A stretch of 64,000 nt of DNA from Devosia sp. Root685. GTDB lineage: Bacteria; Pseudomonadota; Alphaproteobacteria; Rhizobiales; Devosiaceae. The DNA is taken from positions 1,180,871 to 1,244,870 of the forward strand of contig NZ_LMHK01000001.1 in the NCBI RefSeq assembly GCF_001427875.1. Reading direction: 5' to 3'. The stretch's first letter is position 1. Each line of letters starts with the position of its first letter. Positions 35,968 through 45,383 of this stretch are shown piece by piece. The position numbers and the translations under genes are program-made. The notes beneath the pieces were generated by a model. The model was given only the letters and a program-made list of their open reading frames with translations. It was not told where the DNA came from and made no database searches.

Positions 35968-35990
35968 AAATCGCTCCAGCGGAGCGATTT
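35968..35990. repeat. Dispersed palindrome, family D
   Basis: AAATCGCTCC and GGAGCGATTT are perfect 10-bp arms around AGC. Related palindromes lie at 55256-55280 and 55338-55360. It is embedded in a GC-rich stretch (35905-36028) with CTCACCC and CCCCAGGGAGAGG ends, reminiscent of families B and C. Confidence 0.8.
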
Positions 35991-36035
35991 GCCCTGCGGG
36001 ACAGGTCGAAGTCCCCCCAGGGAGAGGTAAAGGGT

Positions 36036-36500
36036 TCAGTGCTCTCTTGCGCGTTCGAGGATGCGTTTGCACTCCAGCAACTCGCGCAAAACTTCGGAGA
36101 GTTTTTCGCGCGATTCTTCGTCGAGGCTGGGATCGGCCGTCATCACGGCTTCTTCGATCTCGGCTTCGTCGGCGGCGGCCTGGGCTTCTTCGATGAGGGG
36201 GATGATTTCATCCAGACCCTTGCCTTCGCCGACGGCGATGACGTAGCGCGGACCCTGATCCTTGAGGATTTTTTGGACGCCCTTGATCGTAAAGCCTTGA
36301 TCGTAGAGCAGGTGACGGATGCCGCGGAGCAGTAGGACGTCTTCGGGGCGGTAGTAGCGGCGGCCGCCGCCGCGCTTCAATGGCTTGATCGTGGCGAAGC
36401 GGGTTTCCCAGAATCGCAGGACGTGCTGAGGAAGATCGAGTTCTTCCGCGGCCTCTGAGATTGTCCGGAATGCGTCTGGAGACTTGTCCAAACCGCTCAC
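36036..36500 (-). CDS. MerR family transcriptional regulator
   Basis: A 154-residue protein with an N-terminal MerR-type winged helix (roughly residues 12-80: [58 protein letters not shown]). A helical acidic C-terminal region ending in [14 protein letters not shown] follows. The set after ihfA in the order plsX-fabH-ihfA-merR is standard for this bacterial order. There are no metal-binding cysteines, so it is not a metal sensor. It lies 18 bp after ihfA and is probably in its operon; ligand and targets are unknown. Confidence 0.92.
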   Translation of the reverse strand: MSGLDKSPDAFRTISEAAEELDLPQHVLRFWETRFATIKPLKRGGGRRYYRPEDVLLLRGIRHLLYDQGFTIKGVQKILKDQGPRYVIAVGEGKGLDEIIPLIEEAQAAADEAEIEEAVMTADPSLDEESREKLSEVLRELLECKRILERAREH

Positions 36501-36518
36501 GCCTCCAGTAAGAAAGCC

Positions 36519-36830
36519 TTACTTTTCAGAGGCGACCATAGACTTGTTGATTTTGGACTTCAACACGTTGCTGGGTTTGAACACAAGAACCTGCCGCGGG
36601 AGGATCGGCACCTCTTCGCCGGTCTTGGGATTGCGGCCAATGCGCTCATTCTTGGAGCGCACCTGAAAGGAGCCGAATGAGGAAAGTTTCACATTGGCGC
36701 CGGTGATCAAGGCGTCGGTGATGAGTTCGAGAACACGTTCGACCAATTCGGCCGACTCGGTTCGCGACAGGCCGACAGAACCGTAAACAGCTTCCGCCAG
36801 GTCCGCCCGCGTTACCGTCTTCTGCGTCAT
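36519..36830 (-). CDS. ihfA: Integration host factor alpha subunit
   Basis: A 103-residue DNA-bending protein that pairs with IhfB. The sequence starts [20 protein letters not shown] and contains [20 protein letters not shown], the HU/IHF DNA-binding arm signature, then [15 protein letters not shown]. The ATG at 36830 is preferred to a GTG at 36836 by comparison with family N-termini. It lies about 200 bp after fabH (36837-37038, where I see no gene) and before the MerR gene. Roles in replication, recombination and sigma-54 promoters are family knowledge. Confidence 0.96.
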   Translation of the reverse strand: MTQKTVTRADLAEAVYGSVGLSRTESAELVERVLELITDALITGANVKLSSFGSFQVRSKNERIGRNPKTGEEVPILPRQVLVFKPSNVLKSKINKSMVASEK

Positions 36831-37038
36831 TCGCACCCCCGTGGTTCAAGACTGGCTTCCCGGGCCAGCGTGATATTTTTTCTTCGTCGTCGCCAGTCTG
36901 CCGCCGCAGATTGGCAGGAAAACCTTCCTTCGATCGACGCGGCCAATCAATTTTTCGCCTGGCCTTAACGTCAGGCTCCTCCACCCGGCAGAACACTAAC
37001 GCCTTGAAACGCTTGAGGTCAATCGGCTCAATGCCCCA

Positions 37039-38016
37039 CTACCAGCGAATGAGCGAGGCCCCCCAGGTAAATCCGCCGCCCATGGCTTCGAGCATGACAA
37101 GATCACCCTGTTTGATCCGTCCATCGGCCACGGCAACACTCAGCGCCAGGGGCACGGAGGCCGCAGAGGTATTGGCGTGGACATCGACGGTGGTGACCAC
37201 CTTTTCGGGCGGCAGGCCGAGCTTGGCCCCTGCCCCATCGATGATGCGCTTATTGGCCTGGTGCGGCACGAACCAGTCGAGATCCTCGACCGCATAGCCG
37301 CCCTGTTCGAGCGCCTGGTAGACGACATCGGTGATCTTGCCGACGGCATGGCGGAAGACTTCCTTGCCCTGCATGTGGACATGGCCTGCCGTGCCGGTGG
37401 AGGACGGGCCGCCATCGACATAGAGCTTGTCCCAGTGATGACCGTCCGAACGGAGGGCCGAGGCGAGGACACCGCGTTCGGGCTCCCCATCGGCCAGTTC
37501 GACGCGCTCGAGAATCATGGCGCCGGCGCCATCGCCGAACAGCACGCAGGTGGTGCGGTCGGTCCAGTCGAGGAGGCGGGTAAAGGTCTCGGCGCCGATG
37601 ACGAGGGCGCGCTTGGCGAGGCCGTTTTTCATATAGCTGTCGGCCGTGGTAACGGCATAGACGAAGCCCGAGCAGACCGCCTGAATGTCGAAGGCGAAGC
37701 CGTGATGCATGCCGAGCTTCATCTGCACCAGGGTCGCAGCGGCCGGGAAGGTGTAATCCGGGGTGGTCGTCGCGACGATGATGAGATCGATGTCGTCGGG
37801 TGTCAGGCCCGCATTGTCGAGGGCAGCCCTGGCGGCGGCAACGGCGAGGTCGGAGGTGAACTCACCTTCGGCTGCGACATGGCGCTCCTTGATGCCGACG
37901 CGCTGCTGGATCCACTCGTCGGTCGTGTCGACGGTCTCGGCCAATTCGGCATTGGTCAAAATCTTCTGGGGCAGATAGCTGCCGACCCCGCGCACAATTG
38001 AACGAACTCTGGTCAC
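37039..38016 (-). CDS. fabH: Beta-ketoacyl-ACP synthase III
   Basis: A 325-residue condensing enzyme starting fatty acid synthesis from acetyl-CoA and malonyl-ACP. The catalytic triad is visible as C115 ([11 protein letters not shown]), H252 ([13 protein letters not shown]) and N282 ([14 protein letters not shown]). The C-terminal [13 protein letters not shown] is also typical. It starts with GTG at 38016, overlapping the plsX stop as GTGA, so translation of the two is coupled. The order plsX-fabH-ihfA-merR is conserved in the group. Confidence 0.97.
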   Translation of the reverse strand: MTRVRSIVRGVGSYLPQKILTNAELAETVDTTDEWIQQRVGIKERHVAAEGEFTSDLAVAAARAALDNAGLTPDDIDLIIVATTTPDYTFPAAATLVQMKLGMHHGFAFDIQAVCSGFVYAVTTADSYMKNGLAKRALVIGAETFTRLLDWTDRTTCVLFGDGAGAMILERVELADGEPERGVLASALRSDGHHWDKLYVDGGPSSTGTAGHVHMQGKEVFRHAVGKITDVVYQALEQGGYAVEDLDWFVPHQANKRIIDGAGAKLGLPPEKVVTTVDVHANTSAASVPLALSVAVADGRIKQGDLVMLEAMGGGFTWGASLIRW

Positions 38017-39083
38017 GCCGACTTGGCCTCGGAATCGGTAGGCAGCTCGGGAGCTGCGATATGAACTGGGAAGCGACGAACGCTGTCGCTGATCTTGTCG
38101 ATCAGGCGACTGCGCGCCATTTCGTATGCAAGACCTAAGGCGCTCTTATAGCCGACCTCGTCGGTACCGCCATGGGATTTGATAACAATGCCATTGAGAC
38201 CCATGAAAACGCCGCCATTGACGGTGCGTGGGTCCATCTTGCGGCGGAGCGCCTTGAGGGCGGAAGATGCAAAGAAGGCGCCGAGCATGCTCATCCAATT
38301 GGCCTTGAGCGCGGTGCGGAGATAAGTCGCGACCTGGCGGGCGGTGCCTTCGGCGGTTTTGAGGGCGACATTGCCGACAAAACCTTCGGTGACGACGACA
38401 TCGACCGTGCCCTTGCCGATATCGTCGCCTTCGACAAAACCATGATAGGTGAAGCCGGCGCCGGAGGCCTGCTGCAGGATCTTGCTGGCCTCCTTGATGT
38501 AATCGAGGCCTTTTACTTCCTCGGTGCCGATGTTGAGCAAGCCGACAGTGGGCTTTTCGGAATCAAAGAGCGAGCGGGCGAGCGCGGAGCCGAGAATGGC
38601 GTAATCAACCAGTTGGCGCGCATCGGCGCCAATGGTCGCGCCCATATCGAGCACGATGATGTCGGAGCGGACGGTGGGCCAGATGGCCGCGATGCCGGGG
38701 CGGGAAATGCCTTCCATGGGGCGGAGGCAAAAGGTGGCCATGGCCATCAGGGCGCCGGTATTGCCGCCCGAAATGGCGACATCGGCTTCGCCGTCCTTGA
38801 CCGCCTGGATCGCCATCCACATGGAGGAGACGTTCCGGCCTTTTCGGAGGGCCTGGGCAGGCTTTTCGTCCATGGCGATCACTTCTTCGCAGTGACGGAC
38901 CGTCGACGCAGCCTTGAGCTTGGGGAATTCTTCAAGGAGCGGATCGATCTGCTCCTTGCGGCCATGGAAGATGAAACGGGTGTTCTTGCGCTCGCGCAGG
39001 GCGAGGTCGGCGCCATGGATGACCGCGCGCGGGGCGTGATCGCCCCCCATGGCATCCACGGAAATCGTAATAAATTCGGTCAT
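38013..39083 (-). CDS. plsX: Phosphate acyltransferase
   Basis: A 356-residue enzyme making acyl-phosphate from acyl-ACP for membrane phospholipid synthesis. The family opening [20 protein letters not shown] fixes the start at 39083; the longer open frame upstream is not protein-like. Further motifs are [34 protein letters not shown] and the C-terminal [17 protein letters not shown]. Its 3' end overlaps fabH by 4 bp. The DUF177 gene precedes it by 82 bp; no rpmF is present in that gap. Confidence 0.96.
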   Translation of the reverse strand: MTEFITISVDAMGGDHAPRAVIHGADLALRERKNTRFIFHGRKEQIDPLLEEFPKLKAASTVRHCEEVIAMDEKPAQALRKGRNVSSMWMAIQAVKDGEADVAISGGNTGALMAMATFCLRPMEGISRPGIAAIWPTVRSDIIVLDMGATIGADARQLVDYAILGSALARSLFDSEKPTVGLLNIGTEEVKGLDYIKEASKILQQASGAGFTYHGFVEGDDIGKGTVDVVVTEGFVGNVALKTAEGTARQVATYLRTALKANWMSMLGAFFASSALKALRRKMDPRTVNGGVFMGLNGIVIKSHGGTDEVGYKSALGLAYEMARSRLIDKISDSVRRFPVHIAAPELPTDSEAKSA

Positions 39084-39165
39084 TTCAGCCCGTTTTTCGG
39101 CCCGCTTGGGCAGGCATTCCAACATATCCCATAGGGAAGTGGGTGCAAGCCCCGCCCCGGAAGGT

Positions 39166-39714
39166 TCAGGTTTCGCCCTTGTCCTTGAGCTGACGCAGCG
39201 CGGCAAAGGGGCCGCTATCGTCTTCGGTGGCATTGATCCCCAGGGTTGAGAGGTCTTCGCCCTCGCGCCGCGGATAGGGATCGATGGCCAGAGCCAGGGT
39301 TTCGATCAGGAGAGCGCTCAAGTCGACCTCCGGCCCATCGATATGATCGGGAAAGTCGTCATCTTCAAGGTCGATGAAAATTTCCTCGGCCCCGGGGGCC
39401 GGCGCATGCGCGGTTTGGCCGACGGGCAGGAAGACCCGGTCGACTTCCTCGTCGATGTGCTGGGTGACCGGCTCGAAACTGACGACGGAGGGATGGACGA
39501 TGCGCGCCTTGAGGCGGCCCTGGGCCCTGAGGCCACCGCGCAGCGGCGCGACGGTCAGTTCGGCGGCGAAGCGCTCGACCGCGATCAGCTTCATCGCCTC
39601 GGCAATCTTGGCGCGGGTCGGCTCATTGGCATCGATGCTGAGGGAGCGGCCGGCAGTGGGCAATTTGTCGATGCGAACGATCGCGTCGAAAAGGGGCTCG
39701 GGGTGGTCTTTCAT
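39166..39714 (-). CDS. DUF177 (YceD-like) protein
   Basis: A 182-residue protein with the DUF177/YceD pattern: an N-terminal beta-rich region with VERFAAELTVAPLRGGLRAQ, then an acidic central part (EEIFIDLEDDDFPDHIDGPE). The conserved C-terminal VDLSALLIETLALAIDPYPR block completes it. Members are linked to 23S rRNA or ribosome assembly in other organisms. It overlaps the chaperone gene stop/start by 4 bp and lies upstream of plsX, as usual in this order. No catalytic motif is visible. Confidence 0.88.
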   Translation of the reverse strand: MKDHPEPLFDAIVRIDKLPTAGRSLSIDANEPTRAKIAEAMKLIAVERFAAELTVAPLRGGLRAQGRLKARIVHPSVVSFEPVTQHIDEEVDRVFLPVGQTAHAPAPGAEEIFIDLEDDDFPDHIDGPEVDLSALLIETLALAIDPYPRREGEDLSTLGINATEDDSGPFAALRQLKDKGET

Positions 39715-40235
39715 GCGGCGGTTCCGAACGTCACAGTGCCGCCGGTGATGGTTTCAACCGGCAGGGCGGCCAGGGCTTGATCCTGCGCGATAAAGTAGTT
39801 TGCGAGGGTGCGGGCATGATCCATGGCGGTGTCTTCATAGATATTGCGCGAGAACACGGCGGCCAAGGCTTCCTTGTCGCCGCGATCCATAGCTTCATTG
39901 ATGGCAGCAAGAAGGCCGAAAAAGAGATTGCCCATCTTCTGGATTTTCTTGGGGACACCCATATCGGTGGCGCCCATTTCGCGCAGCGACTGGTCCATAT
40001 CCTTGAAGAACAGATCGAACACCGCCTGGCTGAATTTCTTGGTGGTCTCGTTGCCGCGGAGGCGCCGGAACAGCAGCGCCATATGAAGGCTGATCATATC
40101 AAAGCGCCCGGTGACCGTGTCGGGCACGCCCCAATCGGCATAGAAGAGCGGTTGCCGGGATTGCGCCACAATGGCCCGATAGACGCCATAAACGGCGTCG
40201 GTGGCCGTATTTTTGCGGAACAGACTAGGGATCAT
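39711..40235 (-). CDS. Ubiquinol-cytochrome c chaperone (Cbp3/UQCC1-like)
   Basis: A 174-residue helical protein of the ubiquinol-cytochrome c chaperone family, which helps assemble cytochrome b into the bc1 complex. Family blocks are VYRAIVAQSRQPLFYADWGV, TVTGRFDMISLHMALLFRRL and VFDLFFKDMDQSLREMGATD, followed by GVPKKIQKMGNLFFGL. The ATG at 40235 starts MIPSLFRKN; an earlier in-frame start at 40271 is less likely. It overlaps the DUF177 gene by 4 bp and is divergent from bamE, the standard arrangement in this order. Confidence 0.93.
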   Translation of the reverse strand: MIPSLFRKNTATDAVYGVYRAIVAQSRQPLFYADWGVPDTVTGRFDMISLHMALLFRRLRGNETTKKFSQAVFDLFFKDMDQSLREMGATDMGVPKKIQKMGNLFFGLLAAINEAMDRGDKEALAAVFSRNIYEDTAMDHARTLANYFIAQDQALAALPVETITGGTVTFGTAA

Positions 40236-40397
40236 GGGATTGCGCTCAGCCTCGGGATGGGTCAAACACATGCAAAGTCAGCCGACCCAATGTCAGCTTG
40301 CCAAAAAGCCAGGTTGACAGCTACACATTCCGGCGACCTAAGGGCACGCGCCTTGTTGTCACGCCTATAGTCGAGAGCCATCGGGAAAGTCAAATTC

Positions 40398-40847
40398 ATG
40401 CCCATGCGTATTGCTTCCGCTCCCTTCGCACCGATCGCCGCTGCTGCCTTGCTGGCTGTTGCGCTGGCCGCCTGCACGAGCAGCACGTCGCTCGTCACCA
40501 AGAGGACGCAGGGCTATGAAATTTCCGACAGCGCCATGCAGCAGATTCGCGTGGGCCAGAGCGAGCAGTTGGTGACGCTGGTGCTCGGTTCGCCGCAGTC
40601 GACCAATACCTTTGGCGACCAGACCGCCTGGTACTATGTGCAGACCAAGGTGGCGCAGACCTCGTTCGGGCTGAATACCTCGCTCGAACGCACGGTGCTC
40701 GCGGTCTATTTCGACAAGAACAAGAAGGTCGTGGACAAGGCGGTTTATTCGGCTGCCGACGGCAAGGTGGTTGCCATCGAGAACCGCCGTACGCAGTCCT
40801 ATGGCGAAGATCGCACGTTCATCGAGCAGATTTTGCAGTCGTTCTGA
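40398..40847 (+). CDS. bamE: Outer membrane assembly lipoprotein BamE (SmpA/OmlA)
   Basis: A 149-residue lipoprotein. The signal sequence ends in lipobox LAAC with the acylated cysteine at residue 26. The mature part holds the BamE fold with IRVGQSEQLVTLVLGSPQST and TFGDQTAWYYVQTK, then ERTVLAVYFDKNKKV. It is part of the BAM complex that inserts beta-barrel proteins in the outer membrane. Divergent from the bc1 chaperone gene, single-gene unit, with a strong terminator at 40871-40899. Confidence 0.93.
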   Translation: MPMRIASAPFAPIAAAALLAVALAACTSSTSLVTKRTQGYEISDSAMQQIRVGQSEQLVTLVLGSPQSTNTFGDQTAWYYVQTKVAQTSFGLNTSLERTVLAVYFDKNKKVVDKAVYSAADGKVVAIENRRTQSYGEDRTFIEQILQSF

Positions 40848-40870
40848 GAGCAGCGGCAGAGAATTGGAAA

Positions 40871-40899
40871 AGCCCCGGTTTTTTGCCGGGGCTTTTTTT
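40871..40899 (+). terminator. Rho-independent terminator of bamE
   Basis: AGCCCCGG and CCGGGGCT form an 8-bp stem with a T-rich loop and are followed by seven T. It lies 24 bp after the bamE stop. Confidence 0.94.
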
Positions 40900-40920
40900 G
40901 TTTGAGGGGCGGCGTGAAGG

Positions 40921-41031
40921 ACCCCCGCCTAGCCTCCCCCTGGTAGGGGGAGGGACCGCATTGAGTTTGCCTCGATGCTCGTGGGCCACCAGCAGGTTCC
41001 TCCCCCTGACAGGGGGAGGTTAGGTGGGGGT
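40921..41031. repeat. Dispersed palindromic repeat, family B
   Basis: Arms ACCCCCGCCTAGCCTCCCCC and GGGGGAGGTTAGGTGGGGGT, with internal CCCCCTGGTAGGGGG and CCCCCTGACAGGGGG hairpins. It is almost identical to 29608-29718. It lies between the bamE terminator and the 3' end of nusB. Confidence 0.9.
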
Positions 41032-41039
41032 GGCCGGGA

Positions 41040-41534
41040 TCAAGCCTTCTTTTCGAGATCGACGCCGGCTGTGCGGGCGATGGAGTCGAGGGCGGCGTTG
41101 ACCATGCCGGAGGCGTCTTCTTCGAAGAAGGCGCGGGCGACGTCGACATATTCGGTGATGACGACGCGGGCCGGGATGTCGCGGCGGCGGAGGAGTTCGA
41201 AGGCGGCGGCGCGGAGGATGGCGCGGAGCGTTGAATCGATGCGATCGATCGGCCAGTCCTCGGCCAGGGCCTTGTCGATGGCAGGGTCGATTTCGAGCTG
41301 GTTCTTGGTGACGCCGCGCACGATCTGGCTGAAAAAGTCGGCATCGGCGGGCAGATATTGTTCGCCCTCGATCTCGCGGCCGAGGTGGAAGGCGCCGAAC
41401 TGGGCCAGCGTATCTTCCAGCGTCTGGCGGCCCACATCCATCTGGTAGAGCGCCTGAACCGCCGCGAGGCGGGCGGCGCCGCGCTGGTTGGCCGGGCGCG
41501 AATTGTTGGGGATGGGGGCGGACGTATCAGTCAT
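41040..41534 (-). CDS. nusB: Transcription antitermination factor NusB
   Basis: A 164-residue helical RNA-binding protein acting with NusE in rRNA antitermination. Family features: RGAARLAAVQALYQMDVG at the N-terminus, FFSQIVRGVTKNQLEIDPAI, and IDSTLRAILRAAAFELL. The C-terminal ITEYVDVARAFFEEDASGMVNAALD block is also present. It begins directly after the ribH stop, the usual ribH-nusB coupling. Length slightly above average because of a polar N-terminal extension (MTDTSAPIPNNSRPANQ). Confidence 0.96.
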   Translation of the reverse strand: MTDTSAPIPNNSRPANQRGAARLAAVQALYQMDVGRQTLEDTLAQFGAFHLGREIEGEQYLPADADFFSQIVRGVTKNQLEIDPAIDKALAEDWPIDRIDSTLRAILRAAAFELLRRRDIPARVVITEYVDVARAFFEEDASGMVNAALDSIARTAGVDLEKKA

Positions 41535-42008
41535 TTATGCGTTCAACTTTGCCTTGAGAGCGGCGAGAGCGAGGGCGGCACGGGCGGCGTCGCCACCCCG
41601 ATCGCCATCGGCGACGCGGGCGCGGGTCCAGGCCTGGCCTTCGTTCTCGACCGTAAGAATGCCGATGCCGAGCGGCAGGGCATCGACGACGGCCAATTCG
41701 GCGAGGGCGCGGATGCTCTCGCTGGCGACGCCGACATAGTGATTGGACTGGCCACGAATGACGCAGCCAAGGGCGACATAGCCGTCGTATTTATCGGTTT
41801 CGAGAGCCATGGCGACGCCGACGGGCACTTCCATGGCGCCGGGCACGGCGATGACATCGAAAGTGGCGCCAGCGGCCTTGAGGGCGGCGCCTGCACCGGC
41901 CTTCATCTCATCGGCAATGCCGGGATAGGCTCTGCCCTCGACGATGAGGAAATGCAGCCCTTCGGCCGAATTGGCCGCGATGGAAAAGCGTTCGCCGTAA
42001 GAATCCAT
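41535..42008 (-). CDS. ribH: 6,7-dimethyl-8-ribityllumazine synthase
   Basis: A 157-residue lumazine synthase, the penultimate riboflavin-synthesis enzyme. The fold signature is FLIVEGRAYPGIADEM, then VPGAMEVPVGVAMALE, and the substrate-binding GCVIRGQSNHYVGVASES with the conserved arginine and catalytic histidine. IGILTVENEGQAW follows. The usual RGET.H reads RGQSNH here, a mild variation. The gene sits between nrdR and nusB, but the ribD and ribE genes commonly found with it are absent at this site. Protein is cytoplasmic and probably multimeric. Confidence 0.94.
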   Translation of the reverse strand: MDSYGERFSIAANSAEGLHFLIVEGRAYPGIADEMKAGAGAALKAAGATFDVIAVPGAMEVPVGVAMALETDKYDGYVALGCVIRGQSNHYVGVASESIRALAELAVVDALPLGIGILTVENEGQAWTRARVADGDRGGDAARAALALAALKAKLNA

Positions 42009-42078
42009 AGCCGACGTCCTTATACTTGCTTTTTAACCCCATAGTCCGCCCCGCACCGGCGGGCAAGGCGAGACTGGA

Positions 42079-42558
42079 TCAATCGTCCTCGGACAGAGGC
42101 GGATTGGAGTCGGAATCGAGCTCGGCGAGGAAATCGCGGAAATCGTCGGGACCGGCAAAATTCTTGTAGACCGAGGCAAAGCGAACAAAGGCGACGTGGT
42201 CGAGGCCTTTTAGGCCGGTCATCACATATTCGCCGATCTGGTCGGAGGTGATTTCGACATCGCCGAGGCTTTCGAGCTGGCGGACGATGCCTGAGATCAT
42301 GCGCTCGACGCGTTCGGGATCGACGGAGCGTTTGCGCAGCGCGGTATTGACCGAGCGGGTGAGCTTTTCGCGATCGAAGGGGACTTTTCGGCCGGTCTTT
42401 TTCACCACCGTAAGATCGCGCAACTGCACGCGCTCGAAGGTAGTGAAGCGGCCGCCGCAGGCATTGCACACGCGGCGGCGGCGGATAGCGCCCGAATCTT
42501 CGGTCGGGCGACTATCCTTCACCTGGGTATCGTCATTGCCACAATAGGGGCAGCGCAT
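42079..42558 (-). CDS. nrdR: Transcriptional repressor NrdR
   Basis: A 159-residue repressor of ribonucleotide reductase genes. The N-terminal zinc ribbon uses MRCPYCG and [12 protein letters not shown] (four cysteines). The ATP-cone domain follows with [20 protein letters not shown] and [20 protein letters not shown]. Full length. It lies between glyA and ribH with a terminator-like hairpin just upstream, and is well conserved in this position across the order. It binds NrdR boxes in nrd promoters, none of which is in the window. Confidence 0.97.
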   Translation of the reverse strand: MRCPYCGNDDTQVKDSRPTEDSGAIRRRRVCNACGGRFTTFERVQLRDLTVVKKTGRKVPFDREKLTRSVNTALRKRSVDPERVERMISGIVRQLESLGDVEITSDQIGEYVMTGLKGLDHVAFVRFASVYKNFAGPDDFRDFLAELDSDSNPPLSEDD

Positions 42559-42580
42559 CGGCTCTATGTCCTCTCATGGC

Positions 42581-42608
42581 AAAAAGAGATTCCCGCTTTC
42601 GCGGGAAT
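42581..42608 (-). terminator. Terminator hairpin after glyA
   Basis: On the minus strand ATTCCCGC-GAAA-GCGGGAAT is followed by CTCTTTTTG. It lies 13 bp after the glyA stop and before nrdR, so glyA and nrdR may be separate units. Confidence 0.8.
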
Positions 42609-42621
42609 GACGCGGGGCGTT

Positions 42622-43920
42622 TTACCCGTAGATGGGGAAGCGGTCGGTCAGCGTCTTCACCTTGGCGCGGACTTCGGCTTCGACGGCGCCGTTATTGTCA
42701 TCGCCATTGGTTTTGAGGCCATCGAGCACTTCGATGATCAACTCGCCAATGGTCTGGAATTCGGCAGTGCCGAAACCGCGCGTTGTGCCTGCGGGGGTGC
42801 CGAGGCGCACGCCAGAGGTGATGGCGGGTTTTTCCGGATCGAAGGGCACGGCGTTCTTGTTGCAGGTGATGTGGGCCCGCTCCAGCGCCTTTTCGGTCGC
42901 CTTGCCGGTGAGGCCCTTGGGACGCAGATCAACCAGCATCAGGTGGTTGTCGGTGCCGCCCGAGACGATATCGACGCCGCCCTTGACGAGGGTTTCGGCG
43001 AGCACCTGAGCATTGGCGACGACCTGCTGGGCATAGAGCTTGAACTCGGGCTGCAGCGCTTCCTTGAAGGCCACGGCCTTGGCGGCGATGACATGCATCA
43101 GCGGGCCGCCCTGAATGCCGGGGAAAATGGCCGAGTTGATCTTCTTGGCGATGTCTTCATCGTTTGTGAGGATCAGGCCGCCGCGCGGACCGCGGAGGGT
43201 TTTGTGGGTGGTGGTCGTCGCGACATGGGCGTGGGGGAATGGGCTTGGGTAAGCGCCGCCCGCAACGAGGCCGGCAACGTGGGCCATATCGACAAAGAGG
43301 ATTGCCCCGACTTCATCGGCAATAGCGCGGAACTCGGCCCAATCCATGACGCGCGAATAGGCCGAGAAACCGGCGACGATCATCTTGGGCTTGTGTTCGC
43401 GGGCAAGCTGACGGACCTGGTCCATATCGACGCGGCCGTCCTGCTTGCGCAGGCCATACTGAATGGCGTTGAACCATTTTCCCGACTGGTTGGGCTTGGC
43501 ACCGTGGGTCAGGTGGCCACCGGCATCGAGCGACATGCCGAGGATGGTGTCGCCGGGCTGGATCAGCGCCTGATAGACGCCCTGATTGGCCTGGGAACCG
43601 GAATTGGGCTGGACGTTGGCGAAGGCCGTGCCGAAGAGCTGTTTGGCGCGCTCGATGGCGAGGGTTTCAGCGACGTCGACATATTGGCAGCCGCCATAGT
43701 AGCGCTTGCCGGGATAGCCTTCGGCATATTTGTTGGTCAGCACCGAGCCCTGCGCTTCGAGCACGGCCTGGGAAACGATGTTTTCCGAGGCGATCAGCTC
43801 GATTTCGCTCTGCTGGCGACCGAGTTCGTCCTGAATTGCCTTGGCGATTTCCGGATCGGTTTGGGCAACCGCGGCGGAAAAGAAATGGGGAAAGAGCGGG
43901 GTAGAATTTGCAGCGCTCAT
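42622..43920 (-). CDS. glyA: Serine hydroxymethyltransferase
   Basis: A 432-residue PLP enzyme converting serine and tetrahydrofolate to glycine and methylene-tetrahydrofolate. The PLP lysine is K240 in [16 protein letters not shown]. Other family blocks are [49 protein letters not shown] and [17 protein letters not shown]. Standard length. The upstream 252 bp (43921-44172) to the acyltransferase gene show no further gene. It is a central one-carbon metabolism enzyme in the cytoplasm. Confidence 0.98.
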   Translation of the reverse strand: MSAANSTPLFPHFFSAAVAQTDPEIAKAIQDELGRQQSEIELIASENIVSQAVLEAQGSVLTNKYAEGYPGKRYYGGCQYVDVAETLAIERAKQLFGTAFANVQPNSGSQANQGVYQALIQPGDTILGMSLDAGGHLTHGAKPNQSGKWFNAIQYGLRKQDGRVDMDQVRQLAREHKPKMIVAGFSAYSRVMDWAEFRAIADEVGAILFVDMAHVAGLVAGGAYPSPFPHAHVATTTTHKTLRGPRGGLILTNDEDIAKKINSAIFPGIQGGPLMHVIAAKAVAFKEALQPEFKLYAQQVVANAQVLAETLVKGGVDIVSGGTDNHLMLVDLRPKGLTGKATEKALERAHITCNKNAVPFDPEKPAITSGVRLGTPAGTTRGFGTAEFQTIGELIIEVLDGLKTNGDDNNGAVEAEVRAKVKTLTDRFPIYG

Positions 43921-44172
43921 GCGACGATTTCCTCACAAGGGATCAGGGTGACCGGCATGGCGGTGCCTTTATCACGGCGAGTAGCGCGAATCCAAGGCCG
44001 ATACATTTGTGTCGGATCCATGGGGCTTCCCCTGATCGTGGATGGGTTGCCCAGGCGAGCGGCTCATTGAAGTTCGCGTTTCCCGATGGTTGCCCATCTC
44101 TTTCTCGCCAGTCGCGCGAACCAGGCTCTTATGCCGCAAAAGCGGCAGCAGGGAAAGGGGGCGACTTGCCGA

Positions 44173-45207
44173 TCAGCTTGGGGAAAGCGCCCGAACCGCC
44201 CCGCGCCGATCGCGACCAAGGCCGAAAAGCCGCAGCAGGCCGAGCCGTTTCAGAACCTCGTAGGCAAGGAGCGGCAGACCGATGCCAGCCAATGTACCCA
44301 CGATGACGTGAAGCCAGACCGGGCCCCCGCCGAGCCTGACAAGGCCAATGCGGGTCGCGGCTTCCGGGATGACATGCATCACGTAGATCGCCATGGACGT
44401 GGCGCCGAGATATGTGGCGAGGGCCATGGGCATGGACGGAATGAGCGGAGCAAAGCCATAGATCATGCCGCAGAAGGCGAGCGTGGCGAGAAGGCTCAAG
44501 AAGGTGCCGAGGGGCGCCGGCTGCAGGCCAAAGATGGCGGCGGCGGCCAGGCTGGCGACGAACACCCCTGCCCCCAGCATTCCGGTCGATATGGTTTGCG
44601 GCAGGCCGAAGAGATCGCGGCGGGTCAACATCACGCCCGAGAGGAAAAACGGCAGGTTGGCAAAGGCGCCATGGAACAGGTCGGTGCCGGGGAGCATGGG
44701 TAGAAGGACGGCTGCCGCAAAGGACAGCACCAGGACGGCCGAAAGCACCTGCGTCGTGGCCCGCACGAGCAGGAGGCACAGGAGCTGGATCAGGAACAGG
44801 GCCCAGAGGAACCAGAAAATATCCTTGGGCGGAAAGGGGAAAAGCAGCGCTTCCATGGGGGTAAGGGCATGGCGCGTGGCGACCGGGGCGGCCAGCAGCA
44901 GAAAGGCGGCGAGTATCCACGACCAGATCAGCAGCGGATAAAGCAGCGTTTCGCAGCGCTTGAGGATCGAAGCGATGACCCCATCGCGACGGGCGGATTT
45001 TTCGAAAAACATGCCGGAGACGAGGAAGAAAAGCGGCATGTGAAAGAGATAAATGGCGGCGTCGATGCCGGCGAAAAGGGGAGCGTCGGTCAGAATATCC
45101 GCCTCCCATAGACCGCGCCAGACGTGACCGAAAACGACGAGCACAATGCCAATGCCGCGTGCAGCATCGACCCAATCGAGACGGCCCGTTTCTCTGGTCA
45201 TACCCAT
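44173..45207 (-). CDS. Acyltransferase_3 family membrane protein
   Basis: A 344-residue integral membrane acyltransferase (OafA/OpgC-type fold). It starts with RLDWVDAARGIGIVLVVFGH, the family opening with the active-site histidine, then YLFHMPLFFLVSGMFF with the second conserved region. About ten hydrophobic segments follow, including FPPKDIFWFLWALFLIQLLC and ATYLGATSMAIYVMHV. Start at 45207 is supported by AGGAG upstream; the open frame beyond it is not family-like. Such proteins add acyl groups to polysaccharides or lipids; the acceptor cannot be told. It appears to be a single gene. Confidence 0.9.
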   Translation of the reverse strand: MGMTRETGRLDWVDAARGIGIVLVVFGHVWRGLWEADILTDAPLFAGIDAAIYLFHMPLFFLVSGMFFEKSARRDGVIASILKRCETLLYPLLIWSWILAAFLLLAAPVATRHALTPMEALLFPFPPKDIFWFLWALFLIQLLCLLLVRATTQVLSAVLVLSFAAAVLLPMLPGTDLFHGAFANLPFFLSGVMLTRRDLFGLPQTISTGMLGAGVFVASLAAAAIFGLQPAPLGTFLSLLATLAFCGMIYGFAPLIPSMPMALATYLGATSMAIYVMHVIPEAATRIGLVRLGGGPVWLHVIVGTLAGIGLPLLAYEVLKRLGLLRLFGLGRDRRGAVRALSPS

Positions 45208-45383
45208 GAGGCTCCTACGTTCCAGAGTTGCCGCCGTGCTGCCAAACGGTATGCGCCCGCCGGGACCGCGCATCAAGCCTTGAAGCCGCAAAAGGTAATC
45301 GTAGAGCGCTTCGCAACCACCTGCCCTGTCTGAACATTGATCTGACGATCAGCATTGGCGGGTTTTGGCCCGGGAGTTGAAAA

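Noticed and set aside
39084..39165. rpmF between the DUF177 gene and plsX
   Set aside because: The 82-bp gap is too short for the ~60-residue ribosomal protein and has no matching zinc-ribbon or basic motif.
29608..41031. CRISPR array among the CCTCCCCC/GGGGGAGG repeats
   Set aside because: Copies are isolated between genes, are inverted repeats, are not regularly spaced, and no cas genes are present.
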